A stretch of 40,942 bases of DNA from Deltaproteobacteria bacterium (GCA_019310485.1 JAFDEF010000024.1:1-40942); one strand, 5' to 3'; shown: positions 32,012 to 40,837, numbered from the stretch's first letter. Numbers and translations: made by a program. Notes: a model not told the origin generated them from the letters alone.

Positions 32012-33751
32012 TCAACCTTTTATGGATCTCGGGAGCATCATTTGGTGATGGGGGCAAATGCTCCCGGGGTTTTGAAAACAAGCCCTTGCAAAAGCAACGA
32101 AATAGTCCCTCAGTCTTGCCATGGGCACAACCTCATCTACCAGGCCGGCTTTTGCGCAGTAAAGGGGCCTTGATTGATCATGGTATTGTTTTGCAAGAGC
32201 GTTCATCTTGTCAATGACAGGCTCAAGTGGCCTTCCTCCTTCCTTTTCTTTGACAAGACGTCTTGCAAAAGCGGCAGCGGCAGCGGTCTCACCGTGCATC
32301 ACGTAGATCTCTGTCGTTGCAACGCCCAGAGTGAAGGCGTTGTTTCTCGTTGCCTGCGGGCCTCCCATTATGTAATGAGCAGCCGCAGTTCCTTTTCTGA
32401 GGACCACGCAAAGCATAGGCAGGTGCGAGCTTTCAATCGAGTAGATAAGTGATTGGCCCAGCCCAAGTAATTCTGCCTGTTCAGCGATGTCACCAACATC
32501 TATCCCGGTTGTGTCCTGCAGCCAGATCATCGGAATTTTATCTCTCCCGCAGAACATCACCATCTCGTTCATTTTTATTAGACCCTCTCGATAGAGCTTG
32601 CCTCCAATGCCAGTGTAATGGCCTTTCGCATATTTGGGGTAATCCTTGCCCAGGAAGCCCTGCCGGTTAGCGATTACCCCCACAGGAAACCCGTCGATTT
32701 TTGCAAGTCCGCAATAAACTTCCGGCCCGTAGCCTGGTCTGTATTCCATGTGCTCGCTACCATCAAAAAGCCTTGCCAGCACCTGCTCAATGCTGTAAAC
32801 CCTTTTTTGGTTGAATGAGACAATGTAATTGAGTTCCTCTGGCGAATAAACAGGACTGGCAGGCTCTGCAACCCTGAAAGTTGATCGTTCGTAAGCAGGC
32901 ATGCCAGCCATGCACGTTCTCAAGGCATTAAGAACGCCTTCTTCGGTGTCAAATACTTGCCTCATGAACCCCGTCTTGTCGTAGTGGATTCTGACTCCCC
33001 CCGGAGGCGCCTGCTTGAATTTCTTGGTGGCCTCAATAAGAGCCTCCGCGCCCTCCAGATCGAAATAACCTTTAGGGGACATGCCGCTAACGATTCCGCC
33101 GCCACCCACAGCCATGTTGGACTTTTCGTGGGCAAAGATGATGGCAGGGCTTATTGCATGGTAACCCCCACCAGCCGGATTTGTCCCATACATGCCCACT
33201 ATCACCGGAATACCTTTCTCAGCCAGCTCGGAATGCCTAAAAAACGTCCGCCCCCCTGATCGCCTGCCGGCATACACTTTCTCCTGCTCTGTCAGCTTTA
33301 CACCACTACAGTTAAGGATCCAGACAAGGGGGATATTCAGGCGCTCGGCAATATCCTGGGCCCTGAAAACATGCTCCCGCTGGCCCGGGATCCATGCGCC
33401 AGCGAGTACCTTGTTGTCCGAGGCAATAATTACTGCAAATTTTCCGGATATTTGAGCTAGGCCGGTGACAACCCCTGTGGTTCCCTCCTGATTGAATTCC
33501 GGGTCATAAAGTGTATCAAGGGGCAAAAAAGTCCCTTGATCCACCAGATGGTCAATCCTTTCCCACCCTGTCTTCTCTCCCCTTTTGTGGAGCTTTTCAG
33601 CTGGAATGCCTTTTTGCTTCCTTTCTTCTGCGGCAAGCGCGATCTCGTTATCAACACTTTGAATCTCACGGGCGTTTGCCTCTGCCTGCGCCTTTTCTTT
33701 TTCAGTAAGCGGCCTCCCAATAGGGTTCATCCTTTCAAAGTATGGTCTCAT
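32012..33751 (-). CDS. gcdA: GcdA-type acyl-CoA carboxyltransferase (glutaconyl-CoA decarboxylase alpha-like)
   Basis: The 579-residue protein matches glutaconyl-CoA decarboxylase alpha over its whole length (GcdA is about 587 residues): MRPYFERMNPIGRPLTEKE, KLHKRGEKTGWERIDHLVDQ, ASDNKVLAGAWIPGQ, LNCSGVKLTEQEKVYAGRR, YGTNPAGGGYHAISP, WLQDTTGIDVGD and the end NPGSICPHHQMMLPRSI. The alpha subunit moves a carboxyl group from a glutaconyl-type CoA ester to biotin. No biotin carrier or membrane decarboxylase subunit is encoded nearby. ATG 33751 is chosen because similarity starts there and a gagggg/ttgagg ribosome region precedes it. Confidence 0.9.
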   Translation of the reverse strand: MRPYFERMNPIGRPLTEKEKAQAEANAREIQSVDNEIALAAEERKQKGIPAEKLHKRGEKTGWERIDHLVDQGTFLPLDTLYDPEFNQEGTTGVVTGLAQISGKFAVIIASDNKVLAGAWIPGQREHVFRAQDIAERLNIPLVWILNCSGVKLTEQEKVYAGRRSGGRTFFRHSELAEKGIPVIVGMYGTNPAGGGYHAISPAIIFAHEKSNMAVGGGGIVSGMSPKGYFDLEGAEALIEATKKFKQAPPGGVRIHYDKTGFMRQVFDTEEGVLNALRTCMAGMPAYERSTFRVAEPASPVYSPEELNYIVSFNQKRVYSIEQVLARLFDGSEHMEYRPGYGPEVYCGLAKIDGFPVGVIANRQGFLGKDYPKYAKGHYTGIGGKLYREGLIKMNEMVMFCGRDKIPMIWLQDTTGIDVGDIAEQAELLGLGQSLIYSIESSHLPMLCVVLRKGTAAAHYIMGGPQATRNNAFTLGVATTEIYVMHGETAAAAAFARRLVKEKEGGRPLEPVIDKMNALAKQYHDQSRPLYCAKAGLVDEVVPMARLRDYFVAFARACFQNPGSICPHHQMMLPRSIKG

Positions 33752-33764
33752 CCTCAAACCCCCT

Positions 33765-34970
33765 CTATAATCGATAATCTGCAACTCTTTGCTCAAGTGT
33801 AGCAACAAGGCCTGCACGAAATCTGGGATCTCTGTAAAGCCTGGCATCAGCCTCCATCTCTTTTTGAACGAATGAAGCTTCATCAAACGCAGAAGGGTCA
33901 TAGCTCCCCATCAGCTCAGAGAGTGCCTCCACAGACTGAGGTGCCAGGGGCCTGCCCAGATTGGCTATTTCCTCTTTTACTTCCCTGAGCGGTTTCCCCC
34001 AAAGCGAAGCATAAGTTTCAGGGTTTTTTCTTTTCTCGACCTCCTCCAGGATTGCATCCTTTGTTGCCAGAGTAACCCTTTCTTCCTCACGAACCCGGGG
34101 AATCTCTTCCTCCGGGCATGTAGCCATTTCGAGCCCTTTTGGAAGCAAAAGCATGCCGGTTCTCTCATTATGGGCTTCTAAGGAATCAAGGTAATTTTTT
34201 TTGTCCGCTTCAGGATCATCAGTTCTTTGTCGCTTTGGGAAAGGAAAAGGCACTTCCACAACCAAGTTGTAAATACCAATCTTTTTTAGTTGAGCAGCCT
34301 TGACTACCCTTGCTGTCATAGTCATGTAAAGCGTATTAACAAAACCTGCTTTCACCAGTGCCCTTGCCACCCCTGACCAGCCCGGAATCAGCCCGATCAT
34401 GGCCTCGCTAAAACACATCGCGCTCCGGGAATCTCCGACAAGGAAATCGGCCATCAATGGGATCTCCGCTGAGCCGCCAAATCGAGTCCCGCCTCCGCAA
34501 ACTGCTACAACTCTCATGTAGCGGGCTATGTTCCTGATATTAGTGTGCAGAGAAATGCCTTTCCTGAGCCTCCCGTCGGCCCACTCAAAGAGCTTATCAA
34601 TCTCTTCAGGGCTTGCACCCCGGCTTTCTTTTTCCTTCTTCATCTCCAGGGTCTTATCCAGTTTTGCCAAGCTTTCTTTTAGGTCTCCGCCTGCATGTAC
34701 CGGATCATTTGCACCGTAAAGGAGCAAAAATTCAAGTCCATTCTTTGTCTTTCTTACTTCTGCCAGCCCCTCAAGATAAGCATCCAACCCGGGATTTCCC
34801 ACCTGGTGGACCGGCGGGTTGTAGTAGCAAAGAAGAGCGCCGAACTTACCTTCAAAACCAACTTTATCAATCAAGAGATAAGCATTGTCTTCCGCCCATT
34901 CATAGATCGGCCCGTGGTTCTCGAGCCCTTCCAGGCTGTCTGATCGAACTAACCTTGCTGGCCCTTTCAT
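33765..34970 (-). CDS. Enoyl-CoA hydratase/isomerase-superfamily protein
   Basis: The 401-residue crotonase-fold protein contains the oxyanion-hole region LLYGANDPVHAGGDLKESL and GGGTRFGGSAEIPLMADFLV, then CFSEAMIGLIPGWSGVARAL. Most crotonases have about 260 residues; here a 70-residue insert (ASPEEIDKLFEWADGRLRKG) and a long C-terminal helical tail are extra. It probably hydrates or isomerises an unsaturated dicarboxyl-CoA ester in the same pathway. The ATG has a ggag ribosome site. It is the first gene of the leftward operon, and the carboxyltransferase starts 14 bases after it. Confidence 0.82.
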   Translation of the reverse strand: MKGPARLVRSDSLEGLENHGPIYEWAEDNAYLLIDKVGFEGKFGALLCYYNPPVHQVGNPGLDAYLEGLAEVRKTKNGLEFLLLYGANDPVHAGGDLKESLAKLDKTLEMKKEKESRGASPEEIDKLFEWADGRLRKGISLHTNIRNIARYMRVVAVCGGGTRFGGSAEIPLMADFLVGDSRSAMCFSEAMIGLIPGWSGVARALVKAGFVNTLYMTMTARVVKAAQLKKIGIYNLVVEVPFPFPKRQRTDDPEADKKNYLDSLEAHNERTGMLLLPKGLEMATCPEEEIPRVREEERVTLATKDAILEEVEKRKNPETYASLWGKPLREVKEEIANLGRPLAPQSVEALSELMGSYDPSAFDEASFVQKEMEADARLYRDPRFRAGLVATLEQRVADYRL

Positions 34971-35077
34971 AGCATAGACTCCATAAGCCCAAGTTTATTT
35001 ATTCATTGCCAGATTTTTCGTTTTTCTCATTTGAGATGCCGGCTCACAAGTTTAGCATTCTCAACAATTTTATCTTC

Positions 35078-35106
35078 ATATAATGAAACACCTTTTTTTT
35101 CAACAA
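35078..35106 (-). promoter_or_regulatory. Predicted promoter for the hydratase-carboxyltransferase-lyase operon
   Basis: On the minus strand, TTGTTG (35106-35101) is followed after 17 bases by TTATAT (35083-35078), about 110 bases upstream of the hydratase ATG. The surrounding region 34971-35235 is AT-rich and has no gene. Confidence 0.4.
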
Positions 35107-35235
35107 ACTCCGGTGACCCGGGAAAAAATACTTCAAATTGCGTCTGTTCAACAGCTCAAACCGTATGAATCTGCTTAATAAACCATTTATTCCGGACCCA
35201 GACTTTAATAGCAGCAACTTTTTAGTATTTTTTCC

Positions 35236-35270
35236 TTGATAGGAATAAATTATTATGTATTATGTATACA
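35236..35270 (+). promoter_or_regulatory. Promoter with overlapping TGTATACA operator
   Basis: TTGATA (35236-35241), a 16-base spacer and TATTAT (35258-35263) form a promoter. The palindrome TGTATACA (35263-35270) overlaps its -10 end. GntR/FCD regulators commonly bind GTnnAC-centred palindromes of this kind, so autoregulation by the adjacent gene is likely. Confidence 0.55.
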
Positions 35271-35294
35271 ATTTTCAATTCAACGAAGCCTTCA

Positions 35295-35975
35295 ATGCCC
35301 AGGATCGAGATTAAAACTCTACACCAAGAAGTAGCCGAGCGGATCAGGAAAATGATTCGCAAAGGTGACCTGCTCCGAGGGCAAAAAATTGATGAAAAGC
35401 TTTTGTGCGAAACAATGGGTGTGAGCAGAACGCCTGTAAGGGAATCGCTAAGAATACTCCATTCAGAAGGTCTTGTTGATCTCATTCCGCACAAGGGAGC
35501 CTATGTCAGCCAGCCACCAATTGAGGAAATCAGAGATATGTTTGAAGTCATGAGTGTGCTGGAAGGAATGTGTGCAAGGCTCGCCACCCAAAAAATGACT
35601 GAAAAGGATTTCAAAAAAATCCAAACTTTACACCTGAAGCTGGAATCCCATTTCAAAGACCGGGATCACGAAGCCTACCTTGACACCAATAGCCTTCTTC
35701 ACGAATTCGTTCAAGAAGTCTCAGGCAACAAGGCACTTAATGAAGTAATCAATGGCCTGAGACAAAAAATCCTCCTTTACCGTCACAGGCAGCTCTACCA
35801 TAAGGATCGCTTCGAACGGTCCATGCAAGAGCATAGAGACATACTTGAGGCATTTCGCAATAGGGACGCTGAACTTGCAGAAAGTTCCATGAAAAAACAC
35901 CTTACGAACCAGTGTGATGCACTAATGGAACTTTATGCAGGTAAACGCATGGAGGGCAACTCCTTGGCGGCGTAG
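35295..35975 (+). CDS. GntR-family regulator with FCD ligand domain
   Basis: The 226-residue protein has an N-terminal winged helix (IRKGDLLRGQKIDEKLLCE, then MGVSRTPVRESLRILHSEGL) and an FCD all-helical effector domain from about residue 80 (EIRDMFEVMSVLEGMCARLA, with late histidine motifs such as EHRDILEAF and MKKHLTNQ). FCD regulators sense organic acids and repress their catabolic operons. ATG 35295 is preferred over 35262 because 35262 falls inside the predicted -10/operator. It is placed between the leftward and rightward catabolic operons. Confidence 0.9.
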   Translation: MPRIEIKTLHQEVAERIRKMIRKGDLLRGQKIDEKLLCETMGVSRTPVRESLRILHSEGLVDLIPHKGAYVSQPPIEEIRDMFEVMSVLEGMCARLATQKMTEKDFKKIQTLHLKLESHFKDRDHEAYLDTNSLLHEFVQEVSGNKALNEVINGLRQKILLYRHRQLYHKDRFERSMQEHRDILEAFRNRDAELAESSMKKHLTNQCDALMELYAGKRMEGNSLAA

Positions 35976-36020
35976 CAAAACGCCCGAATGTGCTAACCTT
36001 AACGTGGAAAGGAGAAAGGA

Positions 36021-37043
36021 ATGAAGAAAACTATCCGAATAATGGGAATTTTGGCCGTTGTTTTGTCTCTGACATTCATATTCACACCTATTGGCAATCA
36101 GGCACAGGCCCGGCCAATGGTGCTCAAGGTTTCGCACCAATTCGCCGCAGGCGATGTCCGCGACAAAATGGCTCGAGTCTTTGGTGACATGGTGACAAAA
36201 AAGACAAATGGTCAGATCAAATTTAGATACTATCCAGCCAAATCACTTTTCAAGCCAAAAGAACAATGGGATGCAATGCGCAAAGGGGCGCTGGACATGT
36301 CGGTTTTTCCGCTGGATTATGCATCCGGCAAGGTGCCTCAACTCTCTATAACCCTGATGCCGTGTTCAGTGAGCAATCTTGAAGAGGGGCTTAGCTGGAG
36401 GCACAAACCAATCGGCAAGAAAGTTGAAGTCATAATGGAACAAAATGGCGTCAAGAACTTGATATGGGCTTGGTTTAATGGAGGAATTGGAAGCAAAATA
36501 AGGCAAATACGAGTTCCGGCAGATGTGAAAGGAACAAAACTCAGGGCAGCAGGAAAAAAGTTCGAATACATGATGCGCCAGGCCGGGGCTTCCATCACCA
36601 GTATGCCTTCTTCAGAAACCTACCATGCGCTCTCAACAGGCGTTCTGGACACCATGATGACATCTTCTGCCTCGTTTGTCTCTTACAGACTTTATGAAGT
36701 GCTCAAATACATCAATGTGCCAAGAGATTATTCCATCTGGTACATGGCTGAAAATCTATGCATCTCCATGAAAACCTGGAACAGGCTCACCCCAGAGCAA
36801 CAAAAAATCTTTCTGGAAGTGGCGGAATACATGCATGAGAAATGGATACCCGCCAACTTCAAAACATTAGTGGACAAACTCATAGATGCTTACACCAAGG
36901 CTGGTGTGCAGATTCATTATATGACCAAACCGGAATTTGGCCAATGGCTGGAATTTGCCAAGAAAACAGCCTGGAAGAACTTTGCCCAGATAGTAGATGG
37001 TGGCCAGGAGCTTCTAGACCTGGCTCTCGCTGCTATGAAGTGA
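36021..37043 (+). CDS. dctP: TRAP transporter substrate-binding protein DctP
   Basis: The 340-residue protein has a signal peptide (residues 1-30, cleavage near QAQA-RP), then a DctP/TAXI-type solute-binding fold with MVLKVSHQFAAGDVRDKMA, FRYYPAKSLFKPKEQWDAMR, MPSSETYHALSTGVLDTMM and a conserved arginine in GTKLRAAGKK that usually contacts a carboxylate. It captures an organic acid in the periplasm. A strong aaaggag site precedes the ATG. The regulator ends 45 bases upstream. Confidence 0.93.
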   Translation: MKKTIRIMGILAVVLSLTFIFTPIGNQAQARPMVLKVSHQFAAGDVRDKMARVFGDMVTKKTNGQIKFRYYPAKSLFKPKEQWDAMRKGALDMSVFPLDYASGKVPQLSITLMPCSVSNLEEGLSWRHKPIGKKVEVIMEQNGVKNLIWAWFNGGIGSKIRQIRVPADVKGTKLRAAGKKFEYMMRQAGASITSMPSSETYHALSTGVLDTMMTSSASFVSYRLYEVLKYINVPRDYSIWYMAENLCISMKTWNRLTPEQQKIFLEVAEYMHEKWIPANFKTLVDKLIDAYTKAGVQIHYMTKPEFGQWLEFAKKTAWKNFAQIVDGGQELLDLALAAMK

Positions 37044-37110
37044 GGTTGTTAAACTCGATTGCAGATCCCTGGCAAGAGCCCCGTATAATGGAATCTTTCT
37101 ATCTCTGGTA

Positions 37111-37160
37111 GGGCGGCTCCACTTACAAGCTTGCTGTCGGAGGTAAGAGTGAGCCGTCCC
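37111..37160 (+). promoter_or_regulatory. Large imperfect hairpin between dctP and dctQ
   Basis: GGGCGGCTCCACTTAC (37111-37126) pairs with GTAAGAGTGAGCCGTCCC (37143-37160) apart from bulges. No T-run follows, so it may protect the dctP message or attenuate downstream genes, giving more binding protein than membrane subunits. Confidence 0.55.
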
Positions 37161-37334
37161 AAACTTTGTTTGATAGCTTTGCTAAGGGAGGGTAGTACCA
37201 ACTTACGGAGGAATTCTTATGCCATACCTGGAATGGGCTTAGCAAAGCGCCTTGCAAGATCAGTATGGGAGAAAACGAACGAGCCGGAAATTTTGCCAGT
37301 GGGTATTCTTAAAACGAGGGGGGCTAGGTTATGA
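37149..37334 (+). CDS. Possible small protein between dctP and dctQ
   Basis: A 61-codon frame starts at GTG 37149, five bases after a perfect ggagg, and ends in an ATGA overlap with dctQ. The predicted product is basic (LIALLREGSTNLRRNSYAIP) with no membrane segment or known domain. The ribosome site and the coupled overlap favour translation, but its start lies inside the hairpin region and it may be a leader only. Confidence 0.35.
   Translation: MSRPKLCLIALLREGSTNLRRNSYAIPGMGLAKRLARSVWEKTNEPEILPVGILKTRGARL
37176..37249 (+). promoter_or_regulatory. Perfect 11-bp inverted repeat enclosing a ribosome site and mini-ORF
   Basis: GCTTTGCTAAG (37176-37186) is exactly complementary to CTTAGCAAAGC (37239-37249). 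Between them are a ggagg site and a seven-codon ORF (MPYLEWA, then TAG) whose stop lies in the right arm. This arrangement is like a translational attenuator controlling dctQ. Confidence 0.45.
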
Positions 37335-37924
37335 AATGGTTTTTCAGCATAGCTGCCAAGATTATTAATGTTCTGACATATCTTACCGGCTGGATAGCAG
37401 CGTTATCACTTGTTGCAGCCGCTTTCATAGTTACCGAAGGGGTTATTGTCAGGAAAGTGTTTGGTGTTTCCACAATTTGGCAAATAGAAGCATCTGTGTT
37501 TTTACTAATTTTTGTAGTCTTCACTGGAGCCGCGTTTGTGCAGAAGAACGAAGGTCATCTAAATGTGGATTTGGTAGTTATTCACCTTTCTCCCAGAACA
37601 AGGCAGCTAACCTTTATCGTTGTTTCGATAATATCCTGTCTTCTCTGCGCTCTACTTGCTTGGTATGCGTGGCCAATGTGGTGGGAGGCTGTCGTAAAAA
37701 ACGAACATTCTGAATCCTTATGGGGCCCACCTCTTTGGATTCCATATCTTTTTCTTCCGCTCGGTATGACGGCGCTTTTTCTTCAGTATATTGTGCAAAT
37801 CTTTGAAAAAATTTCAATTCTGAGAAAAGGTGCTTTAAGTGAGAAGAAAGAACGGTTTGAGTTAAAGCACATAAAGCTTCCTGGGACCGAGACCAACAAA
37901 AGTGACGCATTCCGGAAAGGATAG
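37331..37924 (+). CDS. dctQ: TRAP transporter small permease DctQ
   Basis: The 197-residue membrane protein has four hydrophobic helices in the DctQ pattern (VLTYLTGWIAALSLVAAAFIV, VSTIWQIEASVFLLIFVVF, LTFIVVSIISCLLCALLAW, WIPYLFLPLGMTALFLQYI). It is the stator-like subunit that joins DctM in the inner membrane. An agggggg ribosome region precedes the ATG. It ends six bases before dctM. Confidence 0.92.
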   Translation: MKWFFSIAAKIINVLTYLTGWIAALSLVAAAFIVTEGVIVRKVFGVSTIWQIEASVFLLIFVVFTGAAFVQKNEGHLNVDLVVIHLSPRTRQLTFIVVSIISCLLCALLAWYAWPMWWEAVVKNEHSESLWGPPLWIPYLFLPLGMTALFLQYIVQIFEKISILRKGALSEKKERFELKHIKLPGTETNKSDAFRKG

Positions 37925-37930
37925 ACTGAT

Positions 37931-39268
37931 ATGAGTGAATATGTGGTGGCTCTCCTTTTGTTCGGAAGTGCCTTTGCACTCTTAATCTCAGGCATTCCTA
38001 TATGGGCGGGACTGGTCGGCATATCCCTTATATTCATTCTTATTTTTTCGCCGCACTTGCTAATGACTGTGCCATATGTGCTTCACGGCAGCATGGATAA
38101 TTTTGCCCTGCTTGCAATTCCCCTATTCATTTTTCTCAGTGCCCCTATAGCTGAGTCCAATGCAAGCAAAGATTTGTACGAAACCCTTCATAAATGGCTC
38201 TATAAGATTCCTGGAGGTCTTGGCATAGCCAACATGATTGGTTGCGGTATTTTTGCTGCTTTATGCGGCTCCAGCCCGGCGACTGCAGCAGCTATCGGAG
38301 GTATCGGGATTCCGGAAATGAGGAGGCGGGGCTACTCTCCTGCGCTAAGCACCGGACTAATTGCTCATGCAGGAACTTTTGGTATTCTAATTCCACCCAG
38401 CGTGACCATGATCCTTTACGGCGTCGCCACCGAAACGTCCATTGGCAAATGTTTTATTGCCGGGGTTCTTCCCGGAATCCTCGAAATTATCCTGAGTTGC
38501 ATCTGGGTGGGTGCCATTTTCTATTACCGTAAGTTGGTACCTGCCAAGCCTGGGGCAATGTATTACATTGAAGACCGCGGGTTGATAGAAAGGTTCACTT
38601 GGAAAGAACGGTTTGCATCTCTTCTCAAGGTCCTCCCGTTTGTCCTAATTATCATCGGAATAATGGGATCACTATATGGAGGGTGGGCCACTCCAAGTGA
38701 AGCCGGGGGCTTGGGCTCTGTTCTCTCCCTTTTTTTTGTCATGACTATTTACAAGATTTACAGGCCCCGTCCGCTCTGGCGCATCTTTGTTAAGGCTTTA
38801 AATGAAAGCAGCATGATTTTGATGATTATGGCTGGCGCCTTACTATTTGCGTACGTTTCCTCTGACCTTTATGCAACACAGGCCCTTGGGGAGCTAATTC
38901 TGAAAATCCCTATTGGCAAATGGGGGATCATTGTGCTCATCAATATCCTTTTATTGGTTCTGGGTTGTTTTATTCCCCCTGCAGCAGTCATCCTAATGGT
39001 AGCGCCTTTGCTTCTACCTATCATTAAGGGATTGGGGTTTGATCCTATATGGTTCGCGGTCATTATGACCGTCAATCTTGAGATCGGCCTCGTGACGCCA
39101 CCCGTGGGGCTAAATCTGTATATTGTAAAAAACATCGCCCCTGACGTTCCCATGTCTCATGTTTTGCTTGGAGTTATCCCTTTTGTGATTATTGAAGGTA
39201 TTGTTATTGCCTGCGTGTGCATATGGCCGCAACTCGCCCTTTGGCTCCCAAACAAAATGATAGGGTAG
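37931..39268 (+). CDS. dctM: TRAP transporter large permease DctM
   Basis: The 445-residue protein has about 12 membrane segments and the DctM pattern: ISGIPIWAGLVGISLIF, FALLAIPLFIFLSA, MIGCGIFAALCGSSPATAAA, GLIAHAGTFGILIPPSVTMI and the C-terminal NLEIGLVTPPVGLNLYIV. It forms the sodium-coupled elevator channel of the TRAP system. Together with dctP and dctQ it makes a complete importer. The next gene, a CoA ligase, starts 21 bases on. Confidence 0.95.
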   Translation: MSEYVVALLLFGSAFALLISGIPIWAGLVGISLIFILIFSPHLLMTVPYVLHGSMDNFALLAIPLFIFLSAPIAESNASKDLYETLHKWLYKIPGGLGIANMIGCGIFAALCGSSPATAAAIGGIGIPEMRRRGYSPALSTGLIAHAGTFGILIPPSVTMILYGVATETSIGKCFIAGVLPGILEIILSCIWVGAIFYYRKLVPAKPGAMYYIEDRGLIERFTWKERFASLLKVLPFVLIIIGIMGSLYGGWATPSEAGGLGSVLSLFFVMTIYKIYRPRPLWRIFVKALNESSMILMIMAGALLFAYVSSDLYATQALGELILKIPIGKWGIIVLINILLLVLGCFIPPAAVILMVAPLLLPIIKGLGFDPIWFAVIMTVNLEIGLVTPPVGLNLYIVKNIAPDVPMSHVLLGVIPFVIIEGIVIACVCIWPQLALWLPNKMIG

Positions 39269-39289
39269 ACCCACTTGATGGAGGGAGAG

Positions 39290-40819
39290 ATGATTAGTGA
39301 AGTGCTAAAGGATTGCTTTGTGCAAAGCTTTCAAAACTTCTCAACAAAAAAAGCGATAACTTTTTTTCGGGAGGGAAAAGTAGAGACTAAAATCTCGTAC
39401 CATGAACTGGATAGTGACTCAAACAGGATGGCAAACAAATTGCGTGACATTGGAGTTAATAAGGGAGACAGGGTAATACTTTTCTTACCCAAATCTTTGC
39501 CCTTTGTAGTTGCCCATCTGGCCCTTCAAAAGATTGGAGCCATCTGTGTTCCCTTAAACCCCGGTTTTAAGAAACCGGAGATGACATACTTTATCAGCGA
39601 TACGAATCCAAGACTGGTCCTTGCCGGAACTGATCAGGGGCCAATGATAAAAGAAATAGATGATAAACTGCCATTGGTGGTCTTTGATACCCGGAAGCCT
39701 TACCACGAGATTGATTTTTTCAGGTCTGCTTCTGATAAAGCAGTGCGGATGGAAATCAGTCCGGATGATCCTGCGCTGATTATTTACACATCTGGTACCA
39801 CCGGGAAACCAAAGGGAGCTATCCTTACCCAGAGAAATCTTGTCCACGATGCGAACAATATCATGCAAATATGGGAAATCACCAGTTCAGATGTACTCTG
39901 TCATGCTCTGCCCCTTTTTCATGTACACGGCTTGTGCTTTGCCCTTCATACGAGCCTGATGGCGGGCGCAAGTGTACTTATGCTCGATCAGTTTTCACCA
40001 AGAGCTGTGATAGAATTACTTTCAAAAAAAGAAGGGGAAGAGGCGTGTACCGTTTTCATGGCTGTTCCATCCATGTACGCAAGACTGCTGGATTACCTGG
40101 GAGAAAAAAATCTGGATTTCAGCCACATGAGGCTTTGGACTTCCGGCTCCGCCCCTTTGCTGCCCAAAGATTTTCAGAGAATAAAGACGGCTTTTGGCAA
40201 GGAACCTGTTGAACGGGAGGGTATGTCCGAGACTGGAATGAATTTCTCCAATCCTATAAGGGGCGTGCGAAAGCCGGGATCAATCGGGCTGCCTCTGCCG
40301 GGGCTTTCTGTAAGGATTGTGAATCCCGAGACATTTGAGGATGTGGTGCAGGGGCAGGTTGGGGAGATATGGCTTAAAGGCCCTGGGATAACTCCCGGAT
40401 ACTGGAAGAAACCCCGGGAGACTGAAAAAGCATTTGTGAACGGCTGGTTCAGAACAGGTGATCTTGGAAAAGTGGACAATGACAGATATTATTATCTGAC
40501 CGATCGTATCAAGCACATAATCATATCGGGGGGGGAAAACATATCGCCGAAGGAGATCGAAAACGTTATTAATCAGCTTGATGATGTAGCTGAGTCATCG
40601 GTCGTTGGCGTCCCTGATGAGAAATGGGGTGAAAAGGTTGCAGCGGCTGTTGTAGCCAGGCCGGGCTCGGGTCTGAAGCCGGAGGACATCCGCGATTTTT
40701 GCAAAAAGCATCTTCTTAGCTGGAAATGCCCCAAAGAGGTTATCTTCCTTGATGAGCTTCCAAAAAATACGATGGGCAAGGTTTTGAAGGAGGAGGTCAA
40801 GAAAGCCTTCAGAACTTAG
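39290..40819 (+). CDS. Acyl-CoA synthetase, malonyl-CoA-synthetase-like
   Basis: The 509-residue AMP-forming ligase has the P-loop-like TSGTTGKPKGAILTQRN, HALPLFHVHGL, the adenylate motif EREGMSETGMNFSNP, WFRTGDLGKV, TDRIKHIIISGGENISPKEI and the catalytic lysine motif LPKNTMGKVLK. The SETGMNFSNP stretch and the overall length resemble MatB (malonyl-CoA synthetase) more than fatty-acyl ligases, so a short dicarboxylate is the probable substrate. ATG 39290 has ggaggg at good spacing; ATG 39278 is an alternative. It would activate the acid imported by the TRAP system. Confidence 0.88.
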   Translation: MISEVLKDCFVQSFQNFSTKKAITFFREGKVETKISYHELDSDSNRMANKLRDIGVNKGDRVILFLPKSLPFVVAHLALQKIGAICVPLNPGFKKPEMTYFISDTNPRLVLAGTDQGPMIKEIDDKLPLVVFDTRKPYHEIDFFRSASDKAVRMEISPDDPALIIYTSGTTGKPKGAILTQRNLVHDANNIMQIWEITSSDVLCHALPLFHVHGLCFALHTSLMAGASVLMLDQFSPRAVIELLSKKEGEEACTVFMAVPSMYARLLDYLGEKNLDFSHMRLWTSGSAPLLPKDFQRIKTAFGKEPVEREGMSETGMNFSNPIRGVRKPGSIGLPLPGLSVRIVNPETFEDVVQGQVGEIWLKGPGITPGYWKKPRETEKAFVNGWFRTGDLGKVDNDRYYYLTDRIKHIIISGGENISPKEIENVINQLDDVAESSVVGVPDEKWGEKVAAAVVARPGSGLKPEDIRDFCKKHLLSWKCPKEVIFLDELPKNTMGKVLKEEVKKAFRT

Positions 40820-40837
40820 AAAATGAGAAGTTGAACT

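Noticed and set aside
33752..33901. 50-codon N-terminal extension of the GcdA-type protein
   Set aside because: Similarity to GcdA starts at MRPYFERM (33751), and the extension overlaps the end of the hydratase gene without family similarity.
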